Origin: F22 sp963668535 | Lineage (GTDB): Bacteria; Bacteroidota; Bacteroidia; Bacteroidales; Bacteroidaceae | DNA: 64,000 bases | Reading direction: 5' to 3' | Assembly (NCBI GenBank): GCA_963668535.1 | Contig: OY764867.1 | Span: 992,001-1,056,000, forward strand | In this document: piece by piece, positions 16,362 to 26,191 of the stretch | Numbering within the stretch: the stretch's first letter is position 1 | Layout of the letters: every line of letters begins with the position of its first letter | The notes under the pieces: model-generated | Database searches by the model: none | What the model saw: the letters and a program-made list of their open reading frames with translations, nothing else | What the model was told of the DNA's origin: nothing | Made by a program: the position numbers and the translations under genes

Positions 16362-18806
16362 CTAAGTTTTTGGAGCGGCCTTCTTAGCGGCTTTTTTAGC
16401 TCCAGTTTTTGAAGTTGCTTTTTTCTTTTTAGTCGCAGTTTTTTTCTTATTGGCCGCAGCACGTGCTGAAGCTTTTCGCTTTCCAGATGGACTAGCTTCT
16501 TCTTTTTTGATAAGCTCCATACATTGTTCTAGCGTCAATTCTGCAGGCGACTCAATAGCTTTAGGAATCTTGTAGTTTACTTTTTGATACGCAATATATG
16601 GTCCCCAGCGTCCATTCAAGATTTGCAATTCTGGTTCCTCATCAAAGCTTTTAATATGCTTTTCTGCATCAGCCTTTCTCTTCTTTTCAATCAAGTCAAT
16701 ACACTCATCCAAAGTCACATCCAAAGGATCCAGCTCTTTAGGGATAGAAACATATTTAGCATGATGATAAATATAAGGGCCAAATCGACCAACCCCAATT
16801 TTGACCGTATACCCTTCATATTCACCAACTTCACGAGGCAATTTGAATAATTCTAGAGCTTCCTCAAGACTAATATCCTGAATAGACTGCCCCTTGCGAA
16901 GTTGTGCAAAAACTGGTTTCTCTTCCTCATCAGGCAATCCCAATTGAGCAACAGGTCCATAACGTCCTATCTTAACCGAAATATTACGTCCTGTTTTTGG
17001 GTCAACACCAAGAACACGCTCTCCAACACGCTGTTCACTTTTGAGAGCTAAAGTCTTATCTACATTTGGGTGAAAATGTTCATAAAAATCTTTCAGCACC
17101 ACATTCCAGACCTTATCCCCCTCAGCAATTTCATCAAACTCGCGCTCAATGTTAGCCGTAAAGTTATAGTCCATAATATTAGGGAAATGCTGCATCAAGA
17201 AATCATTCACAACAACCCCAATATCTGTAGGCACAAGACGATTCTTGTTGCTTCCATATCTCTCAGACTCCTGACTATGTACTAGTTGATCCCCACTAAG
17301 GGTCATCACTTGGTAAGCACGCTCCATACCTTCGTCCTCTCCTCGTTCAACATAAGCACGTTTTTGAATAGTCGAAATAGTTGGGGCATATGTAGATGGT
17401 CGACCAATACCTAACTCCTCCAATTTACGCACTAGACTGGCTTCAGAATAGCGAGGTGGTTGTTGAGAGAAACGCTCAGTTGCAACCATTTGCTTGTACT
17501 CCAAAAATTGTCCTTCTTGCATAGGTGGGAGCAAATTACTCGATTCACTACTTGATGTATCCTCACTATCATCATCAAACGACTCACGATAGACTTTCAA
17601 GAAACCATCAAAAGTAATCACCTCACCAACTGCGACAAAAGAAAGTTCTTCTCCACTAACAGAAATCGTTGCTGTTGTTTTCTCCAGCTGAGCAGGAGCC
17701 ATCTGAGAAGCCAATGTACGCTTCCAAATAAGTTCGTATAAACGCTTCTCTTGGGGAGTTCCCGTCTTTAAGACAGCAACAGACATATCAGTAGGGCGAA
17801 TGGCCTCGTGCGCCTCTTGAGCCCCCTTAGATTTCGTTGTAAACTGACGAGTTTGCACATACTCAGCTCCCATCTTCTCTGTAATTACAGACTTACTTGT
17901 ATTGATTGCCAAGTTAGATAAGTTTACCGAATCGGTACGCATATAAGTGATTTGCCCCGATTCATACAACTTCTGAGCAAGCGACATCGTACGTGCCACA
18001 GGCAGTCCCAATTTGCGGGAAGCTTCCTGTTGTAAGGTAGATGTTGTAAATGGAGCAGCAGGACTCTTTTTTGTCGGTGTTTTTTTAATCTCGTCTATAC
18101 GGAAAGTCGACTGTGCACAGTGTTCTAAGAATTGTTGAGCTTCTTGAGCTGTTGCAAAACGTTTAGACAATTCGGCTTTCATCTCAACAAGACGTCCTTG
18201 TCCATCAGGCACTAAGAAAACAGCAACAACACGAAAAGAAGCCTCTGGAATAAAACTATTGATTTCACGTTCACGTTCTACGATAAGACGTACGGCTACT
18301 GACTGTACACGTCCAGCCGACAACTGCGGCTTGACTTTCTTCCACAGTACAGGAGACAATTCAAAACCAACTAAGCGATCCAGCAGACGACGCGCCTGTT
18401 GCGCATTGACCAAATTAGTATCGATTGTACGTGGTTGAGCCACTGCATCAAGAATGGCAGTCTTGGTGATCTCATGGAAAACAATGCGTCTTGTTTTTTC
18501 GGGGTCCAACTGCAAGACTTCAGACAAGTGCCAAGAAATAGCTTCTCCCTCGCGGTCCTCATCGGATGCGAGCCATACGATTTCTGATTTCTTAGCAGCA
18601 GCTTTGAGCTCTTTGACAATTGTTGTTTTATCTGTAGGCACTTCATAGTGAGGAATAAAACCATTTTCTATATCAATACCTGCATTCTTTTTATTTAAGT
18701 CACGGATATGGCCGTAGCTAGACATCACTTGGAAATCATCTCCCAAGAACTTTTGAATAGTCTTAGCTTTAGCAGGTGACTCGACTATAACGAGGTTATT
18801 TTGCAT
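16362..18806 (-). CDS. topA: DNA topoisomerase I
   Basis: An 814-residue type IA topoisomerase that relaxes negative supercoils. The Toprim domain begins VIVESPAKAKTIQKFLG and holds the acidic SDEDREGEAI motif. The catalytic tyrosine lies in ITYMRTDS near residue 287. The C-terminus has repeats of the GRYGP/GRFGPYI/GRWGPYIAY type instead of long zinc ribbons. It ends in a Lys/Ala-rich basic tail of about 45 residues, common in this phylum and likely DNA-binding. TACTTTTGT (18862-18870, complement) lies 56 bases upstream. Its downstream terminator hairpin is interrupted by the IS. Confidence 0.97.
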   Translation of the reverse strand: MQNNLVIVESPAKAKTIQKFLGDDFQVMSSYGHIRDLNKKNAGIDIENGFIPHYEVPTDKTTIVKELKAAAKKSEIVWLASDEDREGEAISWHLSEVLQLDPEKTRRIVFHEITKTAILDAVAQPRTIDTNLVNAQQARRLLDRLVGFELSPVLWKKVKPQLSAGRVQSVAVRLIVEREREINSFIPEASFRVVAVFLVPDGQGRLVEMKAELSKRFATAQEAQQFLEHCAQSTFRIDEIKKTPTKKSPAAPFTTSTLQQEASRKLGLPVARTMSLAQKLYESGQITYMRTDSVNLSNLAINTSKSVITEKMGAEYVQTRQFTTKSKGAQEAHEAIRPTDMSVAVLKTGTPQEKRLYELIWKRTLASQMAPAQLEKTTATISVSGEELSFVAVGEVITFDGFLKVYRESFDDDSEDTSSSESSNLLPPMQEGQFLEYKQMVATERFSQQPPRYSEASLVRKLEELGIGRPSTYAPTISTIQKRAYVERGEDEGMERAYQVMTLSGDQLVHSQESERYGSNKNRLVPTDIGVVVNDFLMQHFPNIMDYNFTANIEREFDEIAEGDKVWNVVLKDFYEHFHPNVDKTLALKSEQRVGERVLGVDPKTGRNISVKIGRYGPVAQLGLPDEEEKPVFAQLRKGQSIQDISLEEALELFKLPREVGEYEGYTVKIGVGRFGPYIYHHAKYVSIPKELDPLDVTLDECIDLIEKKRKADAEKHIKSFDEEPELQILNGRWGPYIAYQKVNYKIPKAIESPAELTLEQCMELIKKEEASPSGKRKASARAAANKKKTATKKKKATSKTGAKKAAKKAAPKT

Positions 18807-18861
18807 GCTTATTTGGATTATGAGATTTATCGCTGCCGACAGCTCGACCGCGATTCCAGGT

Positions 18862-18870
18862 ACAAAAGTA
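18862..18870 (-). promoter_or_regulatory. Putative topA -7 element
   Basis: ACAAAAGTA reads TACTTTTGT on the - strand and is followed by ACC, the same TTTGTACC context as at argS and proS. The rest of the 290-base gap to 19096 holds only one terminator and no gene. Confidence 0.55.
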
Positions 18871-19036
18871 GAAAAAAAAGTGTGGCTGACACATTATATA
18901 TATATGTAATTTTTCTTTCTTAACAGTAAAAGATAGATTTTGAAAGAAAAGTCCTGCTTTTAGCGACTATCATTACATTTTGATGACAAAACATCTTTAT
19001 TTTGTGTATAATTGATAGGATAAGACCTATATAAAA

Positions 19037-19067
19037 TTCGGGAAACACCCATTAGGTATTCCCCGAA
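19037..19067 (-). terminator. Probable terminator of the barrel/TPR operon
   Basis: TTCGGG-AAACACC and GGTATTCCCCGAA form an imperfect hairpin about 30 bases beyond the stop of the outer-membrane protein gene. Confidence 0.5.
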
Positions 19068-19096
19068 CATATTATATATGCTATCTAGCGTCTCTC

Positions 19097-20767
19097 TTAG
19101 AACTTAATAGTCAATCCACCAAAAGCAGTGACTCCCAATACCTGAAAAGTAGAATAATCTAGATATTCTTTATCCAACAAGTTGACAACACTTCCCCAGA
19201 TTTCAATATTGTTTTGAATAGGGACAGTCACACTCAACGAAAGGTTAGACACATTATCTATTGATCCATGAAGCTCTTTGAAATCCTCATCATCACGTAC
19301 TTCATATTGATATCCTAAACGCATCTTCACCGTATTGAAAAGAGCATACTCAACTCCCAAGTTCATACTATACACAGGGAGCATACTCTGTAATACATCT
19401 CCTTCATCAGCATCATTACCATACGCAGCAAATTTCCAATCGATCATTCCCCAATCGGGATCACTATATTGACCATCAAACGTCAAATATGCACGTTTGA
19501 AATCTGTAGGCAATAAGATACCATAATATCCATTCAGACTTTCTGATACACGAATGTCAATTGGTGCTTGTAACAAATAATCGTCATACACTTGATAACC
19601 GGCACAGAAATTCATCCACAATCCCATCGCGGGACTCATACGCAAACCGACGTTGGCATGCAACTGTTCATACGTATCCCCAGCACGAGCGAGCAACCAA
19701 CTGTATGGGGAAACAGTCTTCATACGACGAAAATCATTAATAATCTTTCCTCCTGTAGCATTAGCATAGAATACAGTACTTCTTCCCAAGTTGTACTCTG
19801 CTCTCACATCTGGAGCCACATGTATTTTACGACCATTATTAAAGCTCAAATCAAAACTTGCCCCCATTCTGATAGTCCACTTATTGGGTGTAAACAAGAA
19901 ATAAGGACGTAAACTAGCTGTCGTGTAATTAGTCATCCTCTCTAGGGCATTATATTCATGTTGTTCATCTGCTGGAAGATAATACTCCTGACCATGCAGA
20001 GAATACCAAAGTGAATTGATCTCCACATCTCCACCTAAGCTAAATTGTTGATTGGCTTTTACTTGTGCACCAGAAATAATTTGCAAACGAGTTTCATCAT
20101 TTGCATCCTTGGTAGCTGTATGAGCTTCATGGAATGTACTCAAACGTATTTTACTATGAAAAGGCACCGCCCAATCTTTTCCGCGAGAATCATAACGCAT
20201 CATCCAATCGGTAGATGTATGACGTTGATTGGCTGATGGCAAGTAGTTAAACACATGATTATTCACTTCACCACTTGCTTCAAAAATGCGATCGGTTAAA
20301 CGACGTTGATAATTCATACGAGCCGTTGTGGTATAAGTACGTAGGTCAGTATCTCCATCATTATACCCATGCAACCCCACATATCCTTGCAACTTATCTA
20401 TATCTGAGAGCTGAGTCAAAAAGTTCGCATCAAGTACCGTATAGTTATTGCCCCCATATCCCATATGTAAGCTATTTAATGGAGCTTGAAACAAACCAGT
20501 AGAAGCTGGTGTAGAGGCCATGACTTCACTAACCACTCGGTCATTATCTTGCACTGAAGTATCATACTTACTCGCCTTATTTGTAGCATTTGGTCGATCC
20601 GATTTAGGCGTCAACAAAAGACGGTTAGCTTTACGTTTATTGGGCACATATTCTTGTTCCACAACAACCGTACGAGCTTTGACCGTATCCTTTTTTACAG
20701 TCTGACCAGACATGCTCATCCCTCCCACAAAGGCAAGAGTAGCCGTCAGATAAATCACTTTTTTCAT
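19097..20767 (-). CDS. Outer-membrane beta-barrel protein, TonB-receptor-like without a visible plug
   Basis: A 556-residue protein with a signal peptide (MKKVIYLTATLAFVGGMSMSGQ). A basic, Lys/Arg-rich linker is followed by about 430 residues of alternating strands typical of a large barrel, ending in the C-terminal aromatic signature TIKF. Late strands resemble TonB-dependent receptors (SVVNLLDKEYLDY), but no N-terminal plug domain is seen, so substrate gating by TonB is doubtful. It follows the TPR gene by 29 bases on the same strand. The two probably form an envelope unit of unknown purpose. Confidence 0.75.
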   Translation of the reverse strand: MKKVIYLTATLAFVGGMSMSGQTVKKDTVKARTVVVEQEYVPNKRKANRLLLTPKSDRPNATNKASKYDTSVQDNDRVVSEVMASTPASTGLFQAPLNSLHMGYGGNNYTVLDANFLTQLSDIDKLQGYVGLHGYNDGDTDLRTYTTTARMNYQRRLTDRIFEASGEVNNHVFNYLPSANQRHTSTDWMMRYDSRGKDWAVPFHSKIRLSTFHEAHTATKDANDETRLQIISGAQVKANQQFSLGGDVEINSLWYSLHGQEYYLPADEQHEYNALERMTNYTTASLRPYFLFTPNKWTIRMGASFDLSFNNGRKIHVAPDVRAEYNLGRSTVFYANATGGKIINDFRRMKTVSPYSWLLARAGDTYEQLHANVGLRMSPAMGLWMNFCAGYQVYDDYLLQAPIDIRVSESLNGYYGILLPTDFKRAYLTFDGQYSDPDWGMIDWKFAAYGNDADEGDVLQSMLPVYSMNLGVEYALFNTVKMRLGYQYEVRDDEDFKELHGSIDNVSNLSLSVTVPIQNNIEIWGSVVNLLDKEYLDYSTFQVLGVTAFGGLTIKF

Positions 20768-20796
20768 TTCTAATTGTCTTTTTTTTGATTTAAATA

Positions 20797-23700
20797 TTAT
20801 ACATTTTTTACACGGACTGTCTTAGCCTGAACAGAGGGTTTACTCCCCCCTTGTTCTTGACTGGATGTAGTTGGTGTACTCACTTTCGTTTTTTCTTCTA
20901 TAAAATGCAGACGACGGTCTATCAGTTCAGAAATATCATCATGAGCCTGATAATTTTCGACCAAACCTTGAAGATACTGTTTAGCCTCATCCCACTTCTC
21001 TTGATGAATATAGACGTCTGCCAACAAGATAAAAGTACGCGCCAACCAATAAGCATGTGGCGTTCCCTTTTGGATATATGCTTTTGCCTGTTTTTCCGCA
21101 TCCACAAACTGTTTCTGCATATAAGCCAACTGAGCGAGCAAATAAGTAGCTTCAGCTCCCTCCTTATATTGCAAGTTATTTAATGAAGTCAGCACCTTAT
21201 TGGCCATATCATAGTCCTTCAAAGCCCAAGCCGACTTTCCCCATTCCAAACGCAATTGTCTCGATTGACTAGCTTCCAGCTGAGGAGCCTTAAGAGCTAT
21301 AGGCGATGCGTTTATAACACGACGATACTGCTTGGCTAAATATGCACAGTGAGCCACACGACGATAAGCATCCCATTGCACAGCCATATCGTCATGTGCT
21401 AAACGAGCGACTTGTGACCACCCATTACTAGCCTCATCCCACTGCTGATGCTTTTCAAATTCTTCGGCACGCATCTGCCATGCCCCCATCGTATATGAAT
21501 TTTCAGGCATTTTAATCAATTGAGAAGTGTATCGCAACATATCTCGGCCACTCTTCTGCGTCAAAGCGATTTTACTCAGATAATACAGTGATTGTGCTTT
21601 ACGACCTGCCACTTTCCCTTGAGCCACATAGTGTTCCAAACTAATTCTAGCAGCCGTATAATCTTTTTCAATATAACGACGTTCTGCTGCCATAAATGTA
21701 AGAGAATCCTGAGCAGCAACCTTCAAAGGAGTGACCCCAGGCAATTGTTTGGCCAATGTAGCAAAGGCTGCCACTTGATTGCGCTGAATATATATAGATT
21801 GTAAATCTTCAAAAGCCAACTGCGCCTCTTCTGTACTTGGATAATCATATATAGTCTTCTTATAAGCAGCAATTGCTTGATCATAACGCTTTGCTTGATA
21901 ATGCAACACCCCTATTTCTAGAGACGACTTGCAGGCCAACACATGCTTAGGATGTTGTTTGATCAACTGGTTAAAACAAGCGATAGCCTCCTTTTCTTTA
22001 TGTTGCTGTACGAGAGCACGGCCTTGTTCATATTGAGCTTGCAATACGTATGTTGATTCAGGATATGTCTGTTGTAATCGCAAAGATAACTGTTCCTTCT
22101 TTTTGTAGTTTTCTTCTATACCAGCTATCATAGACATCTGATACAAAGCATAATCACCTCCATCTGGATACACTTTCAAAGCTTGCTGATAGTAATCAAC
22201 AGATTTGGTCAAATCGCGCTGATAATAAAAAGAGTCAGCCAAACGATTTAGGGCATCCCCACGTAGTGCTACCTTATGGGCACCAGGCATGGATAAGAAT
22301 TTCTGAAATAAATCAATGGCTTGTGAGTATTGTTTTTGATTAAATGCACAATATCCCAAATTATACTGCCCCATTGCATACAACTCACTTTGCTTGTCTG
22401 CATATTGCTGCATAAATAGGGTATAATGAGTAGTGGCCTGTTGATACTTCTTCTGTTTTTGTTCCATATCGGCCAACCAATAGTTAGCCCGTATCGCAGT
22501 CTGTGGATCGTACTGCTTGAGTTTCTGTGCAGACACAAGATACTGGCGCGCTTCATCAAACTGCTTTTTATCAATCAACCCTTCTGATAACTTGACCAAA
22601 ACTTGTGCCTTTGCTTGAAGTACTCGATTGCCAGGGTGCTTCATCTTATTGATCGCTGCCAACGAAGCTGCATATTTTTGCTGTTTCAAATACCCATCTA
22701 CTAAATAGCCTAATACCTCATCTGAATATTTTGATTTCGGATAAGTCTGTATAAACTGCTCCATAGTGGGTACCCAACTAACCACCGCTTGCTTATCAGA
22801 AGCGCGCAACCCTACTGCGTAATTGTAAGATGCCTGCTCACGTATGTTGACATCGCCATACTTTTCGGCTTGTTTAAAAGCCATCTGAGCTGCTTCAACT
22901 TCGCCCAATTTTAATCGACAAAAACCTAGTTGCAACCAAGCATGTGCTTTCAGTTCTGCATCGTCTTGCGTCCTTGTCACAGGCTTAAATGCGGCAACTG
23001 CTTGCGCATATTCTCCCACTTTATACCGAGACACCCCCAATATATATAAGGCATCAACACGAGGTTGGCTAGTTCTTGACAGATAATCGCTCAACAACAA
23101 AACGGCCTCTTTATTCTTGTTTAATTGATACGCCGCCATTCCTTGAATGCGGTGCATCTCGGCCACTTGCCCTTGAGGATTGCCTTGTAAATAACTAGCT
23201 GCAATACTATAAGCATCTTGATAACGCTTCTGAGTCAATGCTATTTCTCCTAAATAATAGGGAGCTAGGTCTTTGAATGCCGACATAGTCTTCACGGACT
23301 CAAAACCTTGGATAGCATCATTCAAACGTCCATCAACATAAGCCATATAAGCAGAATAATAAGTGTACTCTCCTCCATAACGTTTTCCCATGTCATGCAT
23401 GGTATCAAGAGTACTCTGTGCTTCAGTCAACTGCCCCATCTGTAAGTAAGATATGCCCTGTTGCAACATCAGTGTTTGACGCAAATCTTTGGGCAACTTA
23501 TCCATGCGAGACTGATTAAAACAACTCAGTGCATTTTGATAATCCCTTCGCTCAAAATAACAAGACCCTTTAAGTGCCTGCACGGTATTACGATATGGTG
23601 AATCGGGGAAACGGTTGATATGAGCTTGTAGCAAGTCCAATGCGTCCGTTTCATGAAGATTGTAAGCTTGTAACGCTTCTTGATAACTCTTTTGTGGTGT

Positions 23701-23799
23701 GACTCTGCCCCAACCCATCTGTGCTACCGCCGAAACAGGGGCTATAGATACACAAAAAAGGAAGCAAAGAATTTGAACTAATCGATTATATTGTTTCAT
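20797..23799 (-). CDS. Exported tetratricopeptide-repeat protein (1000 residues)
   Basis: A signal peptide (hydrophobic segment about 10-26, then AQM) leads into a chain of roughly twenty or more TPR units, seen as repeated ALxxY/AxxxF and YPxxxxxxxA patterns through residue 950. The repeats resemble those of YbgF/BamD-like periplasmic scaffolds. It ends in a Ser/Thr/Lys-rich tail. It probably acts as a periplasmic scaffold at the outer membrane. Its partner is likely the barrel protein encoded 29 bases downstream. No enzymatic domain was seen. The Nudix gene lies 30 bases upstream on the same strand, so the three may be cotranscribed. Confidence 0.85.
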   Translation of the reverse strand: MKQYNRLVQILCFLFCVSIAPVSAVAQMGWGRVTPQKSYQEALQAYNLHETDALDLLQAHINRFPDSPYRNTVQALKGSCYFERRDYQNALSCFNQSRMDKLPKDLRQTLMLQQGISYLQMGQLTEAQSTLDTMHDMGKRYGGEYTYYSAYMAYVDGRLNDAIQGFESVKTMSAFKDLAPYYLGEIALTQKRYQDAYSIAASYLQGNPQGQVAEMHRIQGMAAYQLNKNKEAVLLLSDYLSRTSQPRVDALYILGVSRYKVGEYAQAVAAFKPVTRTQDDAELKAHAWLQLGFCRLKLGEVEAAQMAFKQAEKYGDVNIREQASYNYAVGLRASDKQAVVSWVPTMEQFIQTYPKSKYSDEVLGYLVDGYLKQQKYAASLAAINKMKHPGNRVLQAKAQVLVKLSEGLIDKKQFDEARQYLVSAQKLKQYDPQTAIRANYWLADMEQKQKKYQQATTHYTLFMQQYADKQSELYAMGQYNLGYCAFNQKQYSQAIDLFQKFLSMPGAHKVALRGDALNRLADSFYYQRDLTKSVDYYQQALKVYPDGGDYALYQMSMIAGIEENYKKKEQLSLRLQQTYPESTYVLQAQYEQGRALVQQHKEKEAIACFNQLIKQHPKHVLACKSSLEIGVLHYQAKRYDQAIAAYKKTIYDYPSTEEAQLAFEDLQSIYIQRNQVAAFATLAKQLPGVTPLKVAAQDSLTFMAAERRYIEKDYTAARISLEHYVAQGKVAGRKAQSLYYLSKIALTQKSGRDMLRYTSQLIKMPENSYTMGAWQMRAEEFEKHQQWDEASNGWSQVARLAHDDMAVQWDAYRRVAHCAYLAKQYRRVINASPIALKAPQLEASQSRQLRLEWGKSAWALKDYDMANKVLTSLNNLQYKEGAEATYLLAQLAYMQKQFVDAEKQAKAYIQKGTPHAYWLARTFILLADVYIHQEKWDEAKQYLQGLVENYQAHDDISELIDRRLHFIEEKTKVSTPTTSSQEQGGSKPSVQAKTVRVKNV

Positions 23800-23829
23800 A
23801 CTATTCAGTTTTTCTACAAGTTTTTTTGA

Positions 23830-24372
23830 CTAACCGAACATCTCTTTCAATTTGGATATGCCTTGTTTGATTGATGTCAATCCAAAATCTTCTACGCGCA
23901 ATTGATCAAAAGACATGAAGAAACTTTCGGCCACATCGTCTGCTGCATAAAAGTGTTCATACTGTTTTAGATGACAACGCATAAAAAGATCTGTGGTATG
24001 CACATCAAAGCCACAATAAGGATAAATATTGGGAATAGAAAACAAGAATTCAGTCTCTAACACCTCCAAGCCTGTCTCCTCTTGCACTTCTCGACTCACC
24101 GCCATCTCTGCCGATTCATAAGGATCTACAAAACCACCAGGTAAATCTAAAGTTCCTTGTGCTGGTGCTTTTGCTCGGCGAGTGACGAGCAATTCGTTGG
24201 CTGCATTGATAATGATTGCGACAGTGGCCGAACAAGGGTTAAAATAATAGACAAAACCACAGTCGGGACAAGTCTTCGCTTTGGCATTGCGTATTTCAAA
24301 TTTTGACGAACCACATTTAGGGCAGAAATGAAACTGCTCTAAAGGATGCAAAGAGGATTTAGGTGATTCCAT
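23830..24372 (-). CDS. Nudix hydrolase with N-terminal zinc ribbon
   Basis: 180 residues. The CPKCGSSK...CPDCG ribbon (about 18-42) precedes a Nudix domain. Its box GFVDPYESAEMAVSREVQEE fits the Gx5Ex7REUxEExGU pattern fully, so the metal-binding glutamates are present. This architecture resembles NudC-like NADH or ADP-ribose pyrophosphatases, but the substrate cannot be told. The -7 element TACTTTTGT (24408-24416, complement) has an ATTG 20 bases upstream. It may be the first gene of a Nudix-TPR-barrel transcript (gap 30 bases). Confidence 0.88.
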   Translation of the reverse strand: MESPKSSLHPLEQFHFCPKCGSSKFEIRNAKAKTCPDCGFVYYFNPCSATVAIIINAANELLVTRRAKAPAQGTLDLPGGFVDPYESAEMAVSREVQEETGLEVLETEFLFSIPNIYPYCGFDVHTTDLFMRCHLKQYEHFYAADDVAESFFMSFDQLRVEDFGLTSIKQGISKLKEMFG

Positions 24373-24407
24373 GGGCGGTATTTCCTGTTGATTATCACTA
24401 GTTTATC

Positions 24408-24440
24408 ACAAAAGTACTCTTTTTGTGGTATACTGACAAT
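24408..24440 (-). promoter_or_regulatory. Putative Nudix-gene promoter (-33/-7)
   Basis: On the - strand ATTG (24437-24440), a 20-base spacer, and TACTTTTGT (24408-24416). It is divergent from the proS element at 24460. Confidence 0.6.
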
Positions 24441-24459
24441 GTATTCAGAAGAAAAGTCG

Positions 24460-24468
24460 TATTTTTGT
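24460..24468 (+). promoter_or_regulatory. Putative proS -7 element
   Basis: TATTTTTGT followed by ACCCTAAAA, nearly the same context as the argS promoter (12940). Confidence 0.6.
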
Positions 24469-24550
24469 ACCCTAAAATCAGATTATGTAGATTGATGGGC
24501 TTATTACGCCCAAACGAGAAAGATATCAAATAAATAATATATACATTAGA

Positions 24551-26032
24551 ATGGCAAAAGAACTAAAGAACTTGACAAAACGCAGCGAAAGTTATTCGCA
24601 GTGGTACAATGATTTGGTAGTCAAGGCCGACCTAGCTGAACAATCAGCAGTACGCGGATGTATGGTTATCAAACCATATGGCTACGCAATATGGGAAAAG
24701 ATACAACGCCAACTTGACGATATGTTCAAAGAAACAGGTCACGTCAACGCATATTTCCCATTGCTTATCCCTAAGTCTTTCCTTAGTAAGGAAGCAGAAC
24801 ACGTTGAGGGATTTGCCAAAGAGTGTGCAGTGGTCACACACCACCGTTTGATGAATGATCCAGAAGGGAATGGTGTCGTTGTTGACCCATCAGCACGCCT
24901 AGAAGAGGAGTTGATTATCCGTCCTACGAGTGAAACAATCATTTGGAATACTTACCGCAATTGGATCAAGTCTTACCGTGATCTACCTATTCTTTGTAAC
25001 CAATGGGCCAATGTAATGCGTTGGGAGATGCGTACTCGTATGTTTCTACGTACTGCTGAGTTTTTGTGGCAAGAAGGGCACACCGCTCATGCGACTCGTG
25101 AAGAAGCCGAAGAGGAGACAGTAAAGATGATCAATATATATGGTGAATTTGCTGAAAAGTTCATGGCTGTTCCTGTTATTAAAGGAGTTAAGAGTGCCAC
25201 AGAACGCTTCGCTGGTGCACTAGACACCTACACCATTGAAGCGATGATGCAAGATGGCAAAGCCCTACAAAGTGGTACATCACACTTCTTGGGACAAAAT
25301 TTTGCCAAAGCATTCGATGTGCAGTTCTCTAACCAAGACAACAAAATGGAATATGTGTGGGCCACTTCTTGGGGAGTGTCTACTCGCCTAATGGGTGCTT
25401 TGATTATGACACACTCTGATGACAACGGTTTGGTACTTCCTCCACACCTTGCTCCTATCCAAGTTGTGATTGTTCCTATTTACAAAGGACAAGAACAACT
25501 AGATGCAATCAATGCCAAGGTAGATGGTATCGTGTCTAAGCTTAAGGCTATGGGTGTCTCTGTAAAATATGATAATGCAGATAACAAACGCGCTGGATTT
25601 AAGTTTGCCGACTACGAATTGAAAGGGGTGCCAGTACGTCTAGTTATGGGTAACCGTGATCTTGAAAATGGCACTATCGAAGTAATGCGTCGTGATACGC
25701 TAGAAAAAGAAACTCGCAGCGTAGAAGGCATAGAAGAATATGTAGCTAACTTGCTTGAAGAAATTCAAGAAAACATCTTCCAAAAGGCTTTGGACAACCG
25801 TAAAGAAAAGACATATATCATCAATAGCTATGATGAGTTCAAAGAAAAAATCGAAGATGGTGGGTTCTTCCTTTGTCACTGGGATGGCACTCCTGAAACA
25901 GAAGAACGCATCAAGGAAGAGACTAAAGCGACTATCCGTTGCATCCCTTTGGATGGCGACAAGACTCCAGGAACTTGTATGGTTACAGGTAAGCCATCTG
26001 CGCAACGTGTTATCTTTGCTCGCGCTTACTAA
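24551..26032 (+). CDS. proS: Prolyl-tRNA synthetase, archaeal/eukaryotic type
   Basis: A 493-residue class II synthetase for tRNA-Pro. It is the short form without the INS editing domain found in long bacterial ProRS. Motif 2 lies in RWEMRTRMFLRTAEFLWQEG, and the active-site region includes RPTSETIIW and GTSHFLGQNFAKAF. An anticodon-binding domain follows (about 290-400). The C-terminal ProS-C zinc-type domain ends in the conserved ARAY. This type is standard in Bacteroidota. Its downstream terminator is split by a deleted copy of the IS3-family element. Confidence 0.96.
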   Translation: MAKELKNLTKRSESYSQWYNDLVVKADLAEQSAVRGCMVIKPYGYAIWEKIQRQLDDMFKETGHVNAYFPLLIPKSFLSKEAEHVEGFAKECAVVTHHRLMNDPEGNGVVVDPSARLEEELIIRPTSETIIWNTYRNWIKSYRDLPILCNQWANVMRWEMRTRMFLRTAEFLWQEGHTAHATREEAEEETVKMINIYGEFAEKFMAVPVIKGVKSATERFAGALDTYTIEAMMQDGKALQSGTSHFLGQNFAKAFDVQFSNQDNKMEYVWATSWGVSTRLMGALIMTHSDDNGLVLPPHLAPIQVVIVPIYKGQEQLDAINAKVDGIVSKLKAMGVSVKYDNADNKRAGFKFADYELKGVPVRLVMGNRDLENGTIEVMRRDTLEKETRSVEGIEEYVANLLEEIQENIFQKALDNRKEKTYIINSYDEFKEKIEDGGFFLCHWDGTPETEERIKEETKATIRCIPLDGDKTPGTCMVTGKPSAQRVIFARAY

Positions 26033-26128
26033 GTATAATACAAAGATGCGGCATTTTATCGTGATAAGCCTACTACACATGTGTAGGAGGTAGCTTTCAA
26101 TAGATTAAGACATCATTCCTATTATAAG

Positions 26129-26146
26129 AAATGGGTGTACCAAAGT
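26129..26146. terminator. Left half of the split proS/permease terminator
   Basis: AAATGGGTGTACCAA (26129-26143) is the perfect complement of 27049-27063. Without the IS they would form a 15-bp stem with a 2-base loop between convergent proS and the NCS2 permease gene. AAGT at 26143-26146 is the left flank of the IS. Confidence 0.7.
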
Positions 26147-26153
26147 TGATATG

Positions 26154-26187
26154 AACCCCGAAAGTTAGACAAAAAACTTTCGGGGTT
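26154..26187 (+). terminator. IS end hairpin upstream of orfA (copy 2)
   Basis: AACCCCGAAAGTT (26154-26166) pairs perfectly with 26175-26187 around AGACAAAA, and ends four bases before the orfA ATG at 26192. It is the same structure as in copy 1. Confidence 0.65.
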
Positions 26188-26191
26188 TATT

